Of a stretch of 64,000 bases of DNA, positions 18,793-26,674 are shown piece by piece. Source of the stretch: Actinoallomurus iriomotensis. Lineage in GTDB: Bacteria > Actinomycetota > Actinomycetes > Streptosporangiales > Streptosporangiaceae. Location of the stretch: the NCBI RefSeq assembly GCF_030269445.1, contig NZ_BSTJ01000012.1:310001-374000 (forward strand). Direction: 5' to 3'. Position 1 is the first letter of the stretch. Each line of letters opens with the position of its first letter. The notes beneath the pieces are model-generated. The model ran no database searches and was not told the origin of the DNA. It was given only the letters and a program-made list of their open reading frames with translations. The position numbers and the translations under genes are program-made.

Positions 18793-19785
18793 TCATGCCG
18801 CGAGCAGGCCCATCGCCTTCTTCGCCGCGGTGACGGTGCCGGCCGCCCGCTCGCCGGCCCGCTCCGCGCCCGTACGGAGGATGCCCTCCAGTGCCGCGGG
18901 GTCGGCGGACAGGTCGGCGTAGCGGCGCTGGAGGGGTTCGAGCAGGGCGATGACGGCGTCGGCGGTCTCCTTCTTCAGCGCGCCGTACGAGCCGGCGGTG
19001 AGGTCCGTGACCGGGGTGCCGGTGCAGGCGGACAGGATGGCCAGCAGGTTGGACACGCCCGGCTTGGCGTCGGCGTCGTACGTGACGTCGGTGCCCGAGT
19101 CGGTCACCGCCCGCATGATCTTGCGCCGGACGACGTCGATGGGGTCGAGCAGGAAGATCGTGCCGGGGGAGTCGACCGACTTGCTCATCTTCGCGGTCGG
19201 GTCGGCCAGGTCCATGACCCGCGCCGCGGCCGGCGGGTGGACCGCGCGGGGCATCGTGAACACCGGGCCGTACCGCCGGTTGAACCGCGTCGCCAGGTCA
19301 CGGGTCAGCTCCACGTGCTGGGCCTGGTCGGCGCCGACCGGCACGTCGGTGGCCTGGTAGAGCAGGATGTCGGCGGCCATCAGCGCCGGATAGGTCAGCA
19401 GCGACAGGCGCACGACGGACTGGCGTGCCGACTTCTCCTTGAACTGGATCATCCGCTGCATCTCGCCGTAGTGCGCGGTGCTCTCCAGCAGGTAGGCCAG
19501 CTCGGCGTGGGCCGGAACGTTGCTCTGCAGGAACAGCACGCAGCGCGCCGGGTCGATCCCGGCCGCGATCGCCAGTCCGGCCAGCTCCAGCGATCGCTCG
19601 CGCAGCCGCGCCGGGTCGTGGTCGCTGGTGAGGGCGTGCAGGTCCGAGACGCCGTAGACGCAGTCGGCCGTCTCCAGCAGGCGGACCGAGGGGAGCAGCG
19701 CGCCGAGCAGGTTGCCGAGCGTGGGACTGCCGGAGGGGGTGAACAGGCTGAGGACACGCGGCGTGCCTTCGCTCCGGTCACTCAT
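18793..19785 (-). CDS. trpS: Tryptophanyl-tRNA synthetase
   Basis: A 330-residue class I aminoacyl-tRNA synthetase charging tRNA-Trp. The HIGH-equivalent reads SGSPTLGNLLG, the KMSKS loop is exact (AKMSKS), and VPVGADQAQHVELTRDLA forms the specificity region. The ATG at 19785 has AAGGAG upstream. The gene is preceded by a small leader ORF with one Trp codon and an intrinsic terminator, the layout known for the inducible auxiliary TrpRS1 of Streptomyces. It may therefore be a tryptophan-starvation- or indolmycin-responsive enzyme; whether another trpS exists cannot be seen from this window. Confidence 0.96.
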   Translation of the reverse strand: MSDRSEGTPRVLSLFTPSGSPTLGNLLGALLPSVRLLETADCVYGVSDLHALTSDHDPARLRERSLELAGLAIAAGIDPARCVLFLQSNVPAHAELAYLLESTAHYGEMQRMIQFKEKSARQSVVRLSLLTYPALMAADILLYQATDVPVGADQAQHVELTRDLATRFNRRYGPVFTMPRAVHPPAAARVMDLADPTAKMSKSVDSPGTIFLLDPIDVVRRKIMRAVTDSGTDVTYDADAKPGVSNLLAILSACTGTPVTDLTAGSYGALKKETADAVIALLEPLQRRYADLSADPAALEGILRTGAERAGERAAGTVTAAKKAMGLLAA

Positions 19786-19825
19786 GGTGACTCCTTCGTG
19801 CGTGGGCCGCCCGGCGGAGCGCACG

Positions 19826-19852
19826 AAAAACGGCCGCCGGAGCGGCGGCCGT
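19826..19852 (-). terminator. Attenuator terminator in trpS leader
   Basis: On the minus strand ACGGCCGCC (19852-19844) pairs with GGCGGCCGT (19838-19830) around GCTCC and is followed by Ts through 19826. It lies upstream of trpS, 40 bases before its start codon, so it can only be regulatory. Confidence 0.85.
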
Positions 19853-19868
19853 GGGTGGGTACGAGGAC

Positions 19869-19896
19869 TGGGCGACCGCCGTCAGGCGGCACGCCA
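19869..19896 (-). promoter_or_regulatory. trpS leader pause/antiterminator segment
   Basis: On the minus strand this segment starts with the Trp codon TGG and folds as GGCG..CCGCC-TGAC-GGCGG..CGCC. Its 3' half GGCGGTCG can instead pair with CGGCCGCC of the terminator's 5' arm (8 bp, one wobble). Stalling on TGG would free it for that antiterminator. Confidence 0.75.
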
Positions 19897-19929
19897 GCTG
19901 TATCGAAAGCTCTGTCGAGGTCCTCGCAT
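19882..19929 (-). CDS. trpS leader peptide
   Basis: A 15-codon frame reading MRGPRQSFRYSWRAA, with a single Trp at codon 12, whose UGG begins the first leader hairpin. The start lies 12 bases after the upstream hydrolase stop. A TAATCT box at 19941-19936 is spaced as a -10 for a leaderless transcript starting at the A of this ATG, but the -35 is poor. The role is inferred: ribosome position on the Trp codon decides between terminator and antiterminator. Confidence 0.75.
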   Translation of the reverse strand: MRGPRQSFRYSWRAA

Positions 19930-19941
19930 GGACGTAGATTA

Positions 19942-20949
19942 TCAGGCGGCTTCGGTGATGGAATCCGTGCCGAGCACTCTCCGGATGAAGCGGCCCGCCT
20001 CGCGCATCGCGGCGTCGGCCTCGGGGAGGAGCCGGTTGAAGATCTGGAAGACGTGCATCTGCTCCGGCCAGATCTGAAGGTCGTACGGGCTCCCGGCCTC
20101 GTCGAGCACCTCCGCGAGGGCCTCGGCCTCGGCCCGGAGCACCTCGATGCCGCCGACCTGGATGAGAAAGGGGGGAAGCTCCTCGTTCGGGCAGGTCAGC
20201 AGCGAGAGGCGGGGATCCTCCCAGTCGCCCTTCCCGACGTAGAGCCGGCCGAACCGGGTGGCGACGGCCGGGACGATGTAGGGGTCGCGGCTGCTCGACA
20301 CCGAGGCCAGGGCCAGCTCACCGGTGAGGTCGACCCAGGGGGAGAACAGCACGACGCCGGCCGGCGCCGGCAGGCCCGTACGGCAGGCCTCCGCGGTGAG
20401 GGCGGTGGCCAGGTGACCGCCGGAGGAGTCGCCCGCGATGATGATGCGGTCGGAGGAGAAACCGCGCGCCAGCAGCAGCCGGTAGGCGTCGAGCACGTCC
20501 TCGAAGGCGGCCGGAAAGGGGTGTTCGGGGGCGAGCCGGTAGTCGGGGGCGAGCACCGGAAGGTCCGTGTCCATCGCGAGCCGGGTGGTGATCACGCGAT
20601 GGGTGCGGGGGGAGCAGATGGCGTAGCCGCCACCGTGGAGGTAGAGGATCGCGCCTCGCTCGGGCGAACAGCCGGGGGAGCGCAGCCACTCGCCGCGTAC
20701 GGGCCGTTTCACGTCCGGATCCTCGACACAGGGATCGATGATCGGCTCGATGCTCACGCGCGGGTCGGCTCGCAGGCAGCGGGCACCGGCCCCCAGCAGC
20801 GAGCGCCACAGCCGGATGGTCGCCGATCGGCCCTTGATCCGGCCCGCGAACGGTCTGACCCCGAAACGCACCGCCGTGGTGAGCACGCGGCTCTGCGAGC
20901 TCGGGGTCCGAGCGAACGGGGGGATGTTCACTTCTTCCACAGTTTCCAC
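19942..20949 (-). CDS. HSL-family (family IV) alpha/beta hydrolase
   Basis: A 335-residue esterase/lipase of the bacterial hormone-sensitive lipase group. The oxyanion motif HGGG is at residues 105-108, the nucleophile Ser175 is in GDSSGG, and the acid/His region ends with EQMHVFQIF. No signal peptide is seen, so it is probably cytoplasmic. It starts at GTG with AGGAGG eight bases upstream. It is divergent from the FadR-type regulator, with an inverted repeat between them. It lies just upstream of the trpS leader on the same strand, so read-through into the attenuator is possible. Confidence 0.93.
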   Translation of the reverse strand: METVEEVNIPPFARTPSSQSRVLTTAVRFGVRPFAGRIKGRSATIRLWRSLLGAGARCLRADPRVSIEPIIDPCVEDPDVKRPVRGEWLRSPGCSPERGAILYLHGGGYAICSPRTHRVITTRLAMDTDLPVLAPDYRLAPEHPFPAAFEDVLDAYRLLLARGFSSDRIIIAGDSSGGHLATALTAEACRTGLPAPAGVVLFSPWVDLTGELALASVSSSRDPYIVPAVATRFGRLYVGKGDWEDPRLSLLTCPNEELPPFLIQVGGIEVLRAEAEALAEVLDEAGSPYDLQIWPEQMHVFQIFNRLLPEADAAMREAGRFIRRVLGTDSITEAA

Positions 20950-21035
20950 CGCAACCGCCTCCTGGGCCAGGAGCCACCTACGTAGTTAGATGCCCCCACC
21001 TTTCGGCTGTTCACGTCACAACATGGTTGAGACAT

Positions 21036-21068
21036 CAGATGTCAGACGTTTAACATGCCTGACATCTG
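21036..21068. promoter_or_regulatory. FadR-type operator candidate
   Basis: CAGATGTCAG (21036-21045) and CTGACATCTG (21059-21068) are perfect 10-bp inverted copies with a 13-base spacer, 15 bases before the regulator start. The arrangement fits autoregulation and control of the divergent hydrolase. Confidence 0.65.
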
Positions 21069-21083
21069 GCATGATCACAAGAC

Positions 21084-21761
21084 GTGACCACACTTGAACC
21101 GGTTCCTCGGGCTTCGGCGGTCGAAGCGGTGATCGACCAGATGCAGGGGCAGCTCACGGCGGGAAACTGGTCGGTCGGCGACCGGATTCCCGGCGAGTAC
21201 GACCTCGCCGCCCGGCTCGCGGTCAGCCGGCCGGCCGTACGCGAGGCGATCCGGGCGCTGAGTCACATCGGCGTGCTGGAGGTCCGCCGGGGCGACGGCA
21301 CGTACGTGCGCAGCGCGGTCGACCCGCGCCCGCTGCTGCGCCGCGTCGAGCGGTCCACGCTGCGCGACGTGTTCGAGCTCCAGCAGGCGTACGACGTCCA
21401 GGCGGCGCGGCTGGCGGCCCGGCGGCGCACGCAGGACGACCTCCTGCGGCTGCACGCCCTGCTGGAGGACCGGGACGCGGCCCTCGACCCGGCGGAGTTC
21501 GGCACTGCCGACGCGGCGTTCCACCTCGGCGTCGCGGAGGCCTCGCACAACGCATTACTGGTCGAGGCCTTCCGGTACTTCCAGAGCCGGCTGCGCGAGT
21601 CGCTGAGCGCGGTCCGGCTGGACCGCGAGCTGTCCGACGCCGGACCCGAGGCGCACCGCGCGGTGGTCGACGCGATCGCGGCGCGCGACCCGGACGCGGC
21701 CGGGCGCGCCGCGGAAAGCGTCATCGTGCCCACCCTTGACGCTCTGGAGGCACTGCTTTGA
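21084..21761 (+). CDS. GntR/FadR family transcriptional regulator
   Basis: A 225-residue regulator. The winged HTH (residues 15-75) contains GDRIPGEYDLAARLAVSRPAVREAIRAL, and a C-terminal all-helical FCD ligand domain (about 85-225) contains DAAFHLGVAEASHN and EAHRAVVDAI, whose Asp and His residues often bind a metal. It starts at GTG. The last codons overlap the downstream transporter start (TTGA), so the two are translationally coupled. The ligand is unknown; the partner gene suggests a transported small molecule. Confidence 0.93.
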   Translation: MTTLEPVPRASAVEAVIDQMQGQLTAGNWSVGDRIPGEYDLAARLAVSRPAVREAIRALSHIGVLEVRRGDGTYVRSAVDPRPLLRRVERSTLRDVFELQQAYDVQAARLAARRRTQDDLLRLHALLEDRDAALDPAEFGTADAAFHLGVAEASHNALLVEAFRYFQSRLRESLSAVRLDRELSDAGPEAHRAVVDAIAARDPDAAGRAAESVIVPTLDALEALL

Positions 21762-22951
21762 GGCGCCACGCCGGCGTCATCATGATCGTTCTGGTCGCGC
21801 TGAACCTGCGGCCCGCCGTCGTGGCGGTCGGGCCCCTGCTGCGGCAGATCCAGGACGACCTCGACCTGTCCGGCACCGCGGCGGGCGCGCTGACGACGCT
21901 CCCGGTGCTGTTCTTCGGCTCGTACGGGCTGATCGCCCCGTTCACCCGTCGCAGGCCGCGCGGTGAGACGCTGCTGGTCACGAGCATGGCCCTGCTCGTG
22001 CTCGGGCTGCTCGTCCGGGTGATCCCGCTCCAGCCGACGCTGTTCGGGGGCGCGCTGCTGGCCGGCATCGCGATCAGCATCGGCAACATCGCCGTGCCGG
22101 CGATCATCAAGCGCGACCATCCGCAGGCGATCACGACCGTCACGGCCGTCTACACCGTCGCGATCACCGCCGGCGCCGCGGTGTCCACCGGCGTGGTGGT
22201 GCCGCTGCGGCACGCGCTGGGGTCGGGCTGGCGGCCGCCGTTGATGCTGCTGGCCATCCCGGCGGCCCTGGCGGGGATCGCGTGGCTGCCGCGGCTGCGC
22301 GGCGTGGCCGCGGCCACGCCGCCGCCGGAGGCCGGCTCGTCCAAGGTGTGGCGGTCGGCCCTCGCCTGGCAGGTCACCTGTTTCATGGGCCTGCAGTCGC
22401 TGCTCGCCTACGTCACCAATGGCTGGCTGTCCAGCGTCTTCCTGGACCGTGGGCTGAGCGATGCCACCGCCGGGTACGCACTGGGCCTCACGAACCTGGT
22501 CCAGGCCGCCGGGGCCTTGCTGGTGCCGGTGCTCGCACGCCGGCTCCGCGACCAGCGGCCCCTGGTGGCGCTCACCGTCCTGCTCACCGCGGCCGGGTAC
22601 GCCGGGTCGATCTGGGCGCCGGCCGGCTCCGTCTGGCTGTGGATCGTCATCCTCGGCCTCGGCCAGGGCCTCGGGTTCGCCACCGCCCTGTCGTTCATCG
22701 GCCTGCGAACGTCCGACCCGCACATGACCGCACAACTCTCCGGGATGGCGCAGGGCGTGGGGTACGTCATCGCGGCGCTCGGCCCGCTGGCCGTCGGCGC
22801 GGTGCACGACGCGACGCACGGCTGGACCGCGCCGGGCGTTCTGGTGCTCGCCGTCTCGGCCGTGATGCTCGTGCCGGGCCTCGGCGCCGGCCGCGACCGC
22901 ACGGTCGGCGAGGAGGCGGCCCCGGCGGACCGCCACACGGCCGCCGTGTGA
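21758..22951 (+). CDS. MFS transporter, CynX/NimT-like
   Basis: A 397-residue transporter with 12 predicted membrane segments. The N-terminus LNLRPAVVAVGPLL is the hallmark of the CynX/NimT branch (cyanate or 2-nitroimidazole transporters), followed by DLDLSGTAAGALTTLPVLFFG and GLGQGLGFATALSFI in the second half. It starts at TTG overlapping the regulator stop by 4 bp. The substrate is not predictable; efflux of a small aromatic or anionic compound sensed by the FadR partner is a guess. Confidence 0.9.
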   Translation: MRRHAGVIMIVLVALNLRPAVVAVGPLLRQIQDDLDLSGTAAGALTTLPVLFFGSYGLIAPFTRRRPRGETLLVTSMALLVLGLLVRVIPLQPTLFGGALLAGIAISIGNIAVPAIIKRDHPQAITTVTAVYTVAITAGAAVSTGVVVPLRHALGSGWRPPLMLLAIPAALAGIAWLPRLRGVAAATPPPEAGSSKVWRSALAWQVTCFMGLQSLLAYVTNGWLSSVFLDRGLSDATAGYALGLTNLVQAAGALLVPVLARRLRDQRPLVALTVLLTAAGYAGSIWAPAGSVWLWIVILGLGQGLGFATALSFIGLRTSDPHMTAQLSGMAQGVGYVIAALGPLAVGAVHDATHGWTAPGVLVLAVSAVMLVPGLGAGRDRTVGEEAAPADRHTAAV

Positions 22952-22991
22952 TTTCCGGTGACATCGAGCCGCCGTCCCGCGTTGCTCAGGC

Positions 22992-23513
22992 ATGGACGAA
23001 CAATCGCTCGTACTGCGCCCGGTGACCGAGGAGGATTTGACGATCCTGGAGCGGCTGACCGGCGATCCGGACTCCACCGGGGAGTTCGCCTGGTTCGGCT
23101 GGCGCGACGCGAGCCGCTACCGCCGCCGGTGGACCGACAACGGCATGCTCGGCGAGGACGGCGGCGTCCTCATGGTGCGGCGAGGAGAGGAACGCCTGGG
23201 GTTCGTCGCGTGGAACCGGCGGCAGCCGACTCCGGCGTCGTTCTGCTTCACCATGGGCATCGCCATGCTGCCCGGCGCCCGGGGCAAGGGGTACGGCACG
23301 GAGGCGCACCGCCTGCTGGCCCGCTACCTGTTCGCCCACACGACCGTCCACCGGATCGAGGCCGACACCGAGGTGGACAACGTCGCCGAGCAGAAGGCGC
23401 TCGAACGGGCCGGCTTCACCCGCGAGGGCGTGATGCGGGGCTGCGGCTGGCGGGACGGCGCGTGGCGCGACGGGGTGACGTACAGCATCCTCCGCACCGA
23501 CCCGCCGGTGTGA
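22992..23513 (+). CDS. GNAT family N-acetyltransferase
   Basis: A 173-residue acetyl-CoA-dependent acetyltransferase of the RimJ/RimL-like group. Acetyl-CoA-binding motif A reads LPGARGKGYGTEAHRLL (about residues 92-108), and the C-terminal part has IEADTEVDNVAEQKALERAGFTREGV, typical of the family. The substrate is unknown. It starts at an ATG 40 bp after the MFS stop and is followed by a strong hairpin. Confidence 0.92.
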   Translation: MDEQSLVLRPVTEEDLTILERLTGDPDSTGEFAWFGWRDASRYRRRWTDNGMLGEDGGVLMVRRGEERLGFVAWNRRQPTPASFCFTMGIAMLPGARGKGYGTEAHRLLARYLFAHTTVHRIEADTEVDNVAEQKALERAGFTREGVMRGCGWRDGAWRDGVTYSILRTDPPV

Positions 23514-23526
23514 AGAGCCGGTGTGA

Positions 23527-23559
23527 AGAGCCGGGCCGGAGCACGCCCGGCCCGGCTCT
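23527..23559. terminator. Bidirectional hairpin terminator
   Basis: AGAGCCGGGCC at 23527-23537 pairs with 23549-23559 (11 bp, extendable by GG/CC). It lies between two convergent stops, 6 bases before the end of the minus-strand gene. Confidence 0.85.
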
Positions 23560-23564
23560 GACTT

Positions 23565-24599
23565 CTAGTTCTTCTTGATCCGCGGGGCCGTGTCGGAGAC
23601 CCGCACGCTCAGCTGGGCGGTGGACTCCGTGACGCCGCCCTTCGTGCCCCGGGCCTTCGCCGGATCCACGATCACGGTGCGCGCGCCCAGGTAGAGGTAG
23701 GTGTGGCGGTCGAAGATGTACTCCTGGCGCGTGCCCGCCTCGGGGTCGGTCATGGCGACGGCGACGCCCGCCCGCCCGGCGGCGTCCTGCGCCGACGCGA
23801 CCGCCTCGGCCCCGGGGATCGTCGCGGCCGCGCGGAACAGCGCGGCCCGCTGCGCCGCCGGCAGGTACGCCTCGGTGAGCATGCCGCCCACTCGCTGCCA
23901 CGCATCACGGTCGCCCTCGGCGCCCCTCTTCGCCCCGACGTAGAGATGCCGTCGCATCCCGGCGGTGTCCGTCGGCAGGCGGCTCAGGTAGGCGTAGTCG
24001 TTGCGGAGGTACTCCGCGCGTCCGTCGAAGTCGGCGAGCCGGTCGGGACCGTGCGCGCCCTGTTCGGTCCGCGCCTCGGGCGGGATCGGCCATCCGGGGT
24101 AGGCCTTCGGGGCCAGCACCTGCTCCTCGATGACGCCGCCCGTCGCGTCCCCGGCCACCGGCAGCCAGACCGTACGACGCGTGTCGCTGAGGTAGCGGGC
24201 GGAGTCGGAGTCCACCTCTTCCAGAGACCGCGACCGGACGACCAGGAACTGGCCCGGCCGCGGGTGCGGCTCCGGCCGGCGCAGCGCCGCCTCCGCGGCG
24301 TGGTCCAGGGTCCGGATGACGGCCACGGGTGCCACGGCCGACGGCGGCGGGGCGGGCAGAGCCGGCCGTGGGCCCGAGTCCAGGCTCACCGCGACCGCGG
24401 CGGCGACCGCCGCGGCGGCCAGGCCACCGGCGACGCCGACCCGTACGAAGACACGGCGCCGGGACGTACGCCGGGCCGGGCCGGACCCGGTGGGCTCGGC
24501 GATGGCGGCCATGAGGCGCTCCTCCTCGGCGCGCAGGCCCGGCAGGTCAGGCTCGGGGACCTCGGCGCGCAGCAGGTTCAACTGGGCCATCTCATCCAT
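23565..24599 (-). CDS. CU044_5270-type membrane protein of ECF cassette 1
   Basis: A 344-residue single-pass membrane protein encoded directly after an ECF sigma gene. A cytoplasmic N-terminus (residues 1-48, starting MDEMAQLNLL) precedes one helix at about 50-70. A large extracytoplasmic domain follows, with FLVVRSRSLEEVDS near the front and YIFDRHTYLYLGARTVIVDPA near the end. This layout is the one named CU044_5270 family in actinomycetes. By position it may act as the anti-sigma or sensor partner, but it lacks a recognisable zinc-binding anti-sigma motif. The start overlaps the sigma stop (ATGGATGA). Confidence 0.8.
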   Translation of the reverse strand: MDEMAQLNLLRAEVPEPDLPGLRAEEERLMAAIAEPTGSGPARRTSRRRVFVRVGVAGGLAAAAVAAAVAVSLDSGPRPALPAPPPSAVAPVAVIRTLDHAAEAALRRPEPHPRPGQFLVVRSRSLEEVDSDSARYLSDTRRTVWLPVAGDATGGVIEEQVLAPKAYPGWPIPPEARTEQGAHGPDRLADFDGRAEYLRNDYAYLSRLPTDTAGMRRHLYVGAKRGAEGDRDAWQRVGGMLTEAYLPAAQRAALFRAAATIPGAEAVASAQDAAGRAGVAVAMTDPEAGTRQEYIFDRHTYLYLGARTVIVDPAKARGTKGGVTESTAQLSVRVSDTAPRIKKN

Positions 24600-25194
24600 G
24601 AAGCGCTTCCTCTCCGATCGATGTGGGGTCGGCCCCGCCGAGTTCCTCGCGCAGCTTCGTCCGGGCACGGCTCAGGCGCGAGCGCACCGTTCCGATCGGC
24701 ACGTCCAGGGCCTGCGCCGCCTCGGCGTAGCCGAAGCCGGCCCAGGCCACCAGCAGCAACGCGTCGCGGTGGCCGGCGGGCAGCTTCGCGAGCGCGTCGG
24801 CCAGGCGGCGGCGTACCGCCGTGGCGCTGACCCGTTCGTCGCTGCGGTCGGTGAACGACTCGGTGACCGGGTCGGCGCCCGTACGGGCGAGGGCGCGCAG
24901 CAGCCGCACCTCGCCGCGGCGGTGCCGTCCGATCCGGTTGGTGGCGATGCCGTACAGCCACGGACGGGCGTTCGGCTGGGACAGGTCGTAGCGGTCACGC
25001 TGCCGGAACGCCAGCAGGAACGTGTCGGCGACGACGTCCTCGGCCGCGTCCGGCCCCAGCCGGCGGGTGACGTACCGCTTGATCTGAGGCGCGTACCGTC
25101 GGAAGACCTCGGCGAACACCTCGGGTTCGTGGCGGGACCGCGCGATCAAGGAGGCGTCGTCCGCCTCGGTCGCGGTCGGGCCGCTCTCGCTCAT
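24592..25194 (-). CDS. ECF sigma factor, cassette 1
   Basis: A 200-residue sigma-70 family ECF factor. Region 2 spans about residues 25-95 (FRRYAPQIKRYVTRRLG, DVVADTFLLAFRQ, NARPWLYGIATN). Region 4 spans about 130-185 (ALAKLPAGHRDALLLVAWAGFGYAEAAQALDVPIGTVRSRLSRAR). It starts at the ATG at 25194; two upstream codons are also open. It is coupled to the CU044_5270-type gene by an 8-bp overlap and is a clear paralogue of the sigma gene at 39.6 kb. Confidence 0.93.
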   Translation of the reverse strand: MSESGPTATEADDASLIARSRHEPEVFAEVFRRYAPQIKRYVTRRLGPDAAEDVVADTFLLAFRQRDRYDLSQPNARPWLYGIATNRIGRHRRGEVRLLRALARTGADPVTESFTDRSDERVSATAVRRRLADALAKLPAGHRDALLLVAWAGFGYAEAAQALDVPIGTVRSRLSRARTKLREELGGADPTSIGEEALHG

Positions 25195-25287
25195 TCTCAC
25201 TGACCTCTGGCTCTCGGTCGGCTCTCGGTCGGGACACCTGCTGTTGCCCGATGCCGAGTGAGCGGTTCCGCCGCCAGGGCGCGAGGG

Positions 25288-25461
25288 TCAGACGCGCGTG
25301 GGGCGGCGGGCCAGTTCGCCGCCGCAGTCAGGACAGGTGTGCGCCATCGCGCGGGTGCACGCCGCGCAGAACGTGCACTCGTAGCTGCAGATGTAGGCCA
25401 GCCCGTTGGCGTAGAGCGGCTCGTCGCAGCGTTCGCAGGTGGCGCGCATCTCCAGGCCCAT
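25288..25461 (-). CDS. DUF1272 small zinc-ribbon protein
   Basis: A 57-residue protein starting MGLEMRATCERCDEPL. Its eight cysteines in CERC, CSYEC, CAAC and CPDC look like two zinc-ribbon sites, and the sequence matches the DUF1272 family, which is about this length. The function is unknown. The frame is open far upstream, but the family start is the ATG at 25461, which leaves a 31-bp divergent gap to the deacetylase gene. Confidence 0.85.
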   Translation of the reverse strand: MGLEMRATCERCDEPLYANGLAYICSYECTFCAACTRAMAHTCPDCGGELARRPTRV

Positions 25462-25492
25462 GGCCGCGGAGCCTACCGGTACCGTGACCAAC

Positions 25493-26674
25493 ATGGACGA
25501 ACGGAGCGGGCCCTCGTACGAGCCGTCCCTGCGGATCTTCTGGGACGAGCGTCTCACCTCGTACGACTTCGGCGCCGAACATCCGATGAATCCGCTACGC
25601 GTCGAGCTGACCATGGCCTTGGCCCGTGAGTTCGGCGTCCTGGACGCGCCCGGGGTCACCGTCGAGGGGTTCGAGCCCGCCGACGACGACCTGTTGCGGC
25701 TCGTCCACGATCCCGCCTACATCGACGCCGTACGCGCCGAGCGGCCCGACCCCGCCCGTGGCCTCGGGCTCACCGACAACCCGGTCTTCTCCGGCATGCA
25801 CGACGCGTCCGCGCTGGTCGCCGGGGCGACCGTGGCGGCCGCGCGCGCCGTCTGGGAGGGCACGGCGACGCACGCCGCCAACATCGCCGGCGGCCTGCAC
25901 CACGCGATGCACGGCGCGGCGTCCGGTTTCTGCGTCTACAACGACCCGGCCATCGCGATCGCCTGGCTGCTGGAGCAGGGCGCCACGAAGGTCGCCTACG
26001 TCGACGTCGACGTCCACCACGGCGACGGCGTCCAGGCCGCGTTCTACGACGACCCGCGGGTGCTGACGATCAGCCTGCACGAGTCGCCGCAGACCCTGTT
26101 CCCCGGCACCGGCCTGCCGCAGGACACCGGCGCCGAGGGCACCGCGGTCAACGTGGCGCTGCCGGCCGGCACCGACGACCGGCTCTGGCTCCGGGCGTTC
26201 GACGGTGTCGTCCCGCCGCTGCTGCGGGAGTTCGGGCCGCAGGTGCTGGTGACCCAGCAGGGATGCGACAGCCACGACCTGGATCCCCTGGCGCACCTGC
26301 GGCTGAGCGTCGACGGGCAGCGCGCCGCGTACCGCGCGCTGCACCGGCTGGCCCACGAGACCGCCGGCGGCCGCTGGGTCCTCGTCGGCGGCGGCGGATA
26401 CGCCCTGGTCCAGGTGGTGCCGCGGGCGTGGACCCACCTGCTCGCCGAGGCGGCCGAACGGCCCATCGACCCGGCGACGATCACCCCGCCGACCTGGCAG
26501 AACTACGTGCGCGACCGCACCGGGGCACGGGCTCCGGAACGCATGACCGACGGCGAGGACGTGGAGGTGTGGACGTGGGCGGGCGGCTACGACCCGGCGC
26601 ATCCGGTGGACCGGGCGGTGATGGCGACGCGGAGGGCGGTGTTCCCGGCGCACGGCCTGGACCCGATGCAATGA
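25493..26674 (+). CDS. acuC: AcuC-like histone deacetylase family protein
   Basis: A 393-residue zinc-dependent deacetylase of the class I/II HDAC fold, related to the acetoin utilisation protein AcuC, which in Bacillus deacetylates acetyl-CoA synthetase. Seen: HPMNPLRVELT, GGLHHAMHGAASGFCVYND (catalytic His pair), YVDVDVHHGDGVQ (metal-ligand Asp and His), SLHESP, and GCDSHDLDPLAHLRLS (metal-ligand Asp). All catalytic elements are present. The stop overlaps the next start by 4 bp (ATGA), so the two are co-translated. Confidence 0.93.
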   Translation: MDERSGPSYEPSLRIFWDERLTSYDFGAEHPMNPLRVELTMALAREFGVLDAPGVTVEGFEPADDDLLRLVHDPAYIDAVRAERPDPARGLGLTDNPVFSGMHDASALVAGATVAAARAVWEGTATHAANIAGGLHHAMHGAASGFCVYNDPAIAIAWLLEQGATKVAYVDVDVHHGDGVQAAFYDDPRVLTISLHESPQTLFPGTGLPQDTGAEGTAVNVALPAGTDDRLWLRAFDGVVPPLLREFGPQVLVTQQGCDSHDLDPLAHLRLSVDGQRAAYRALHRLAHETAGGRWVLVGGGGYALVQVVPRAWTHLLAEAAERPIDPATITPPTWQNYVRDRTGARAPERMTDGEDVEVWTWAGGYDPAHPVDRAVMATRRAVFPAHGLDPMQ

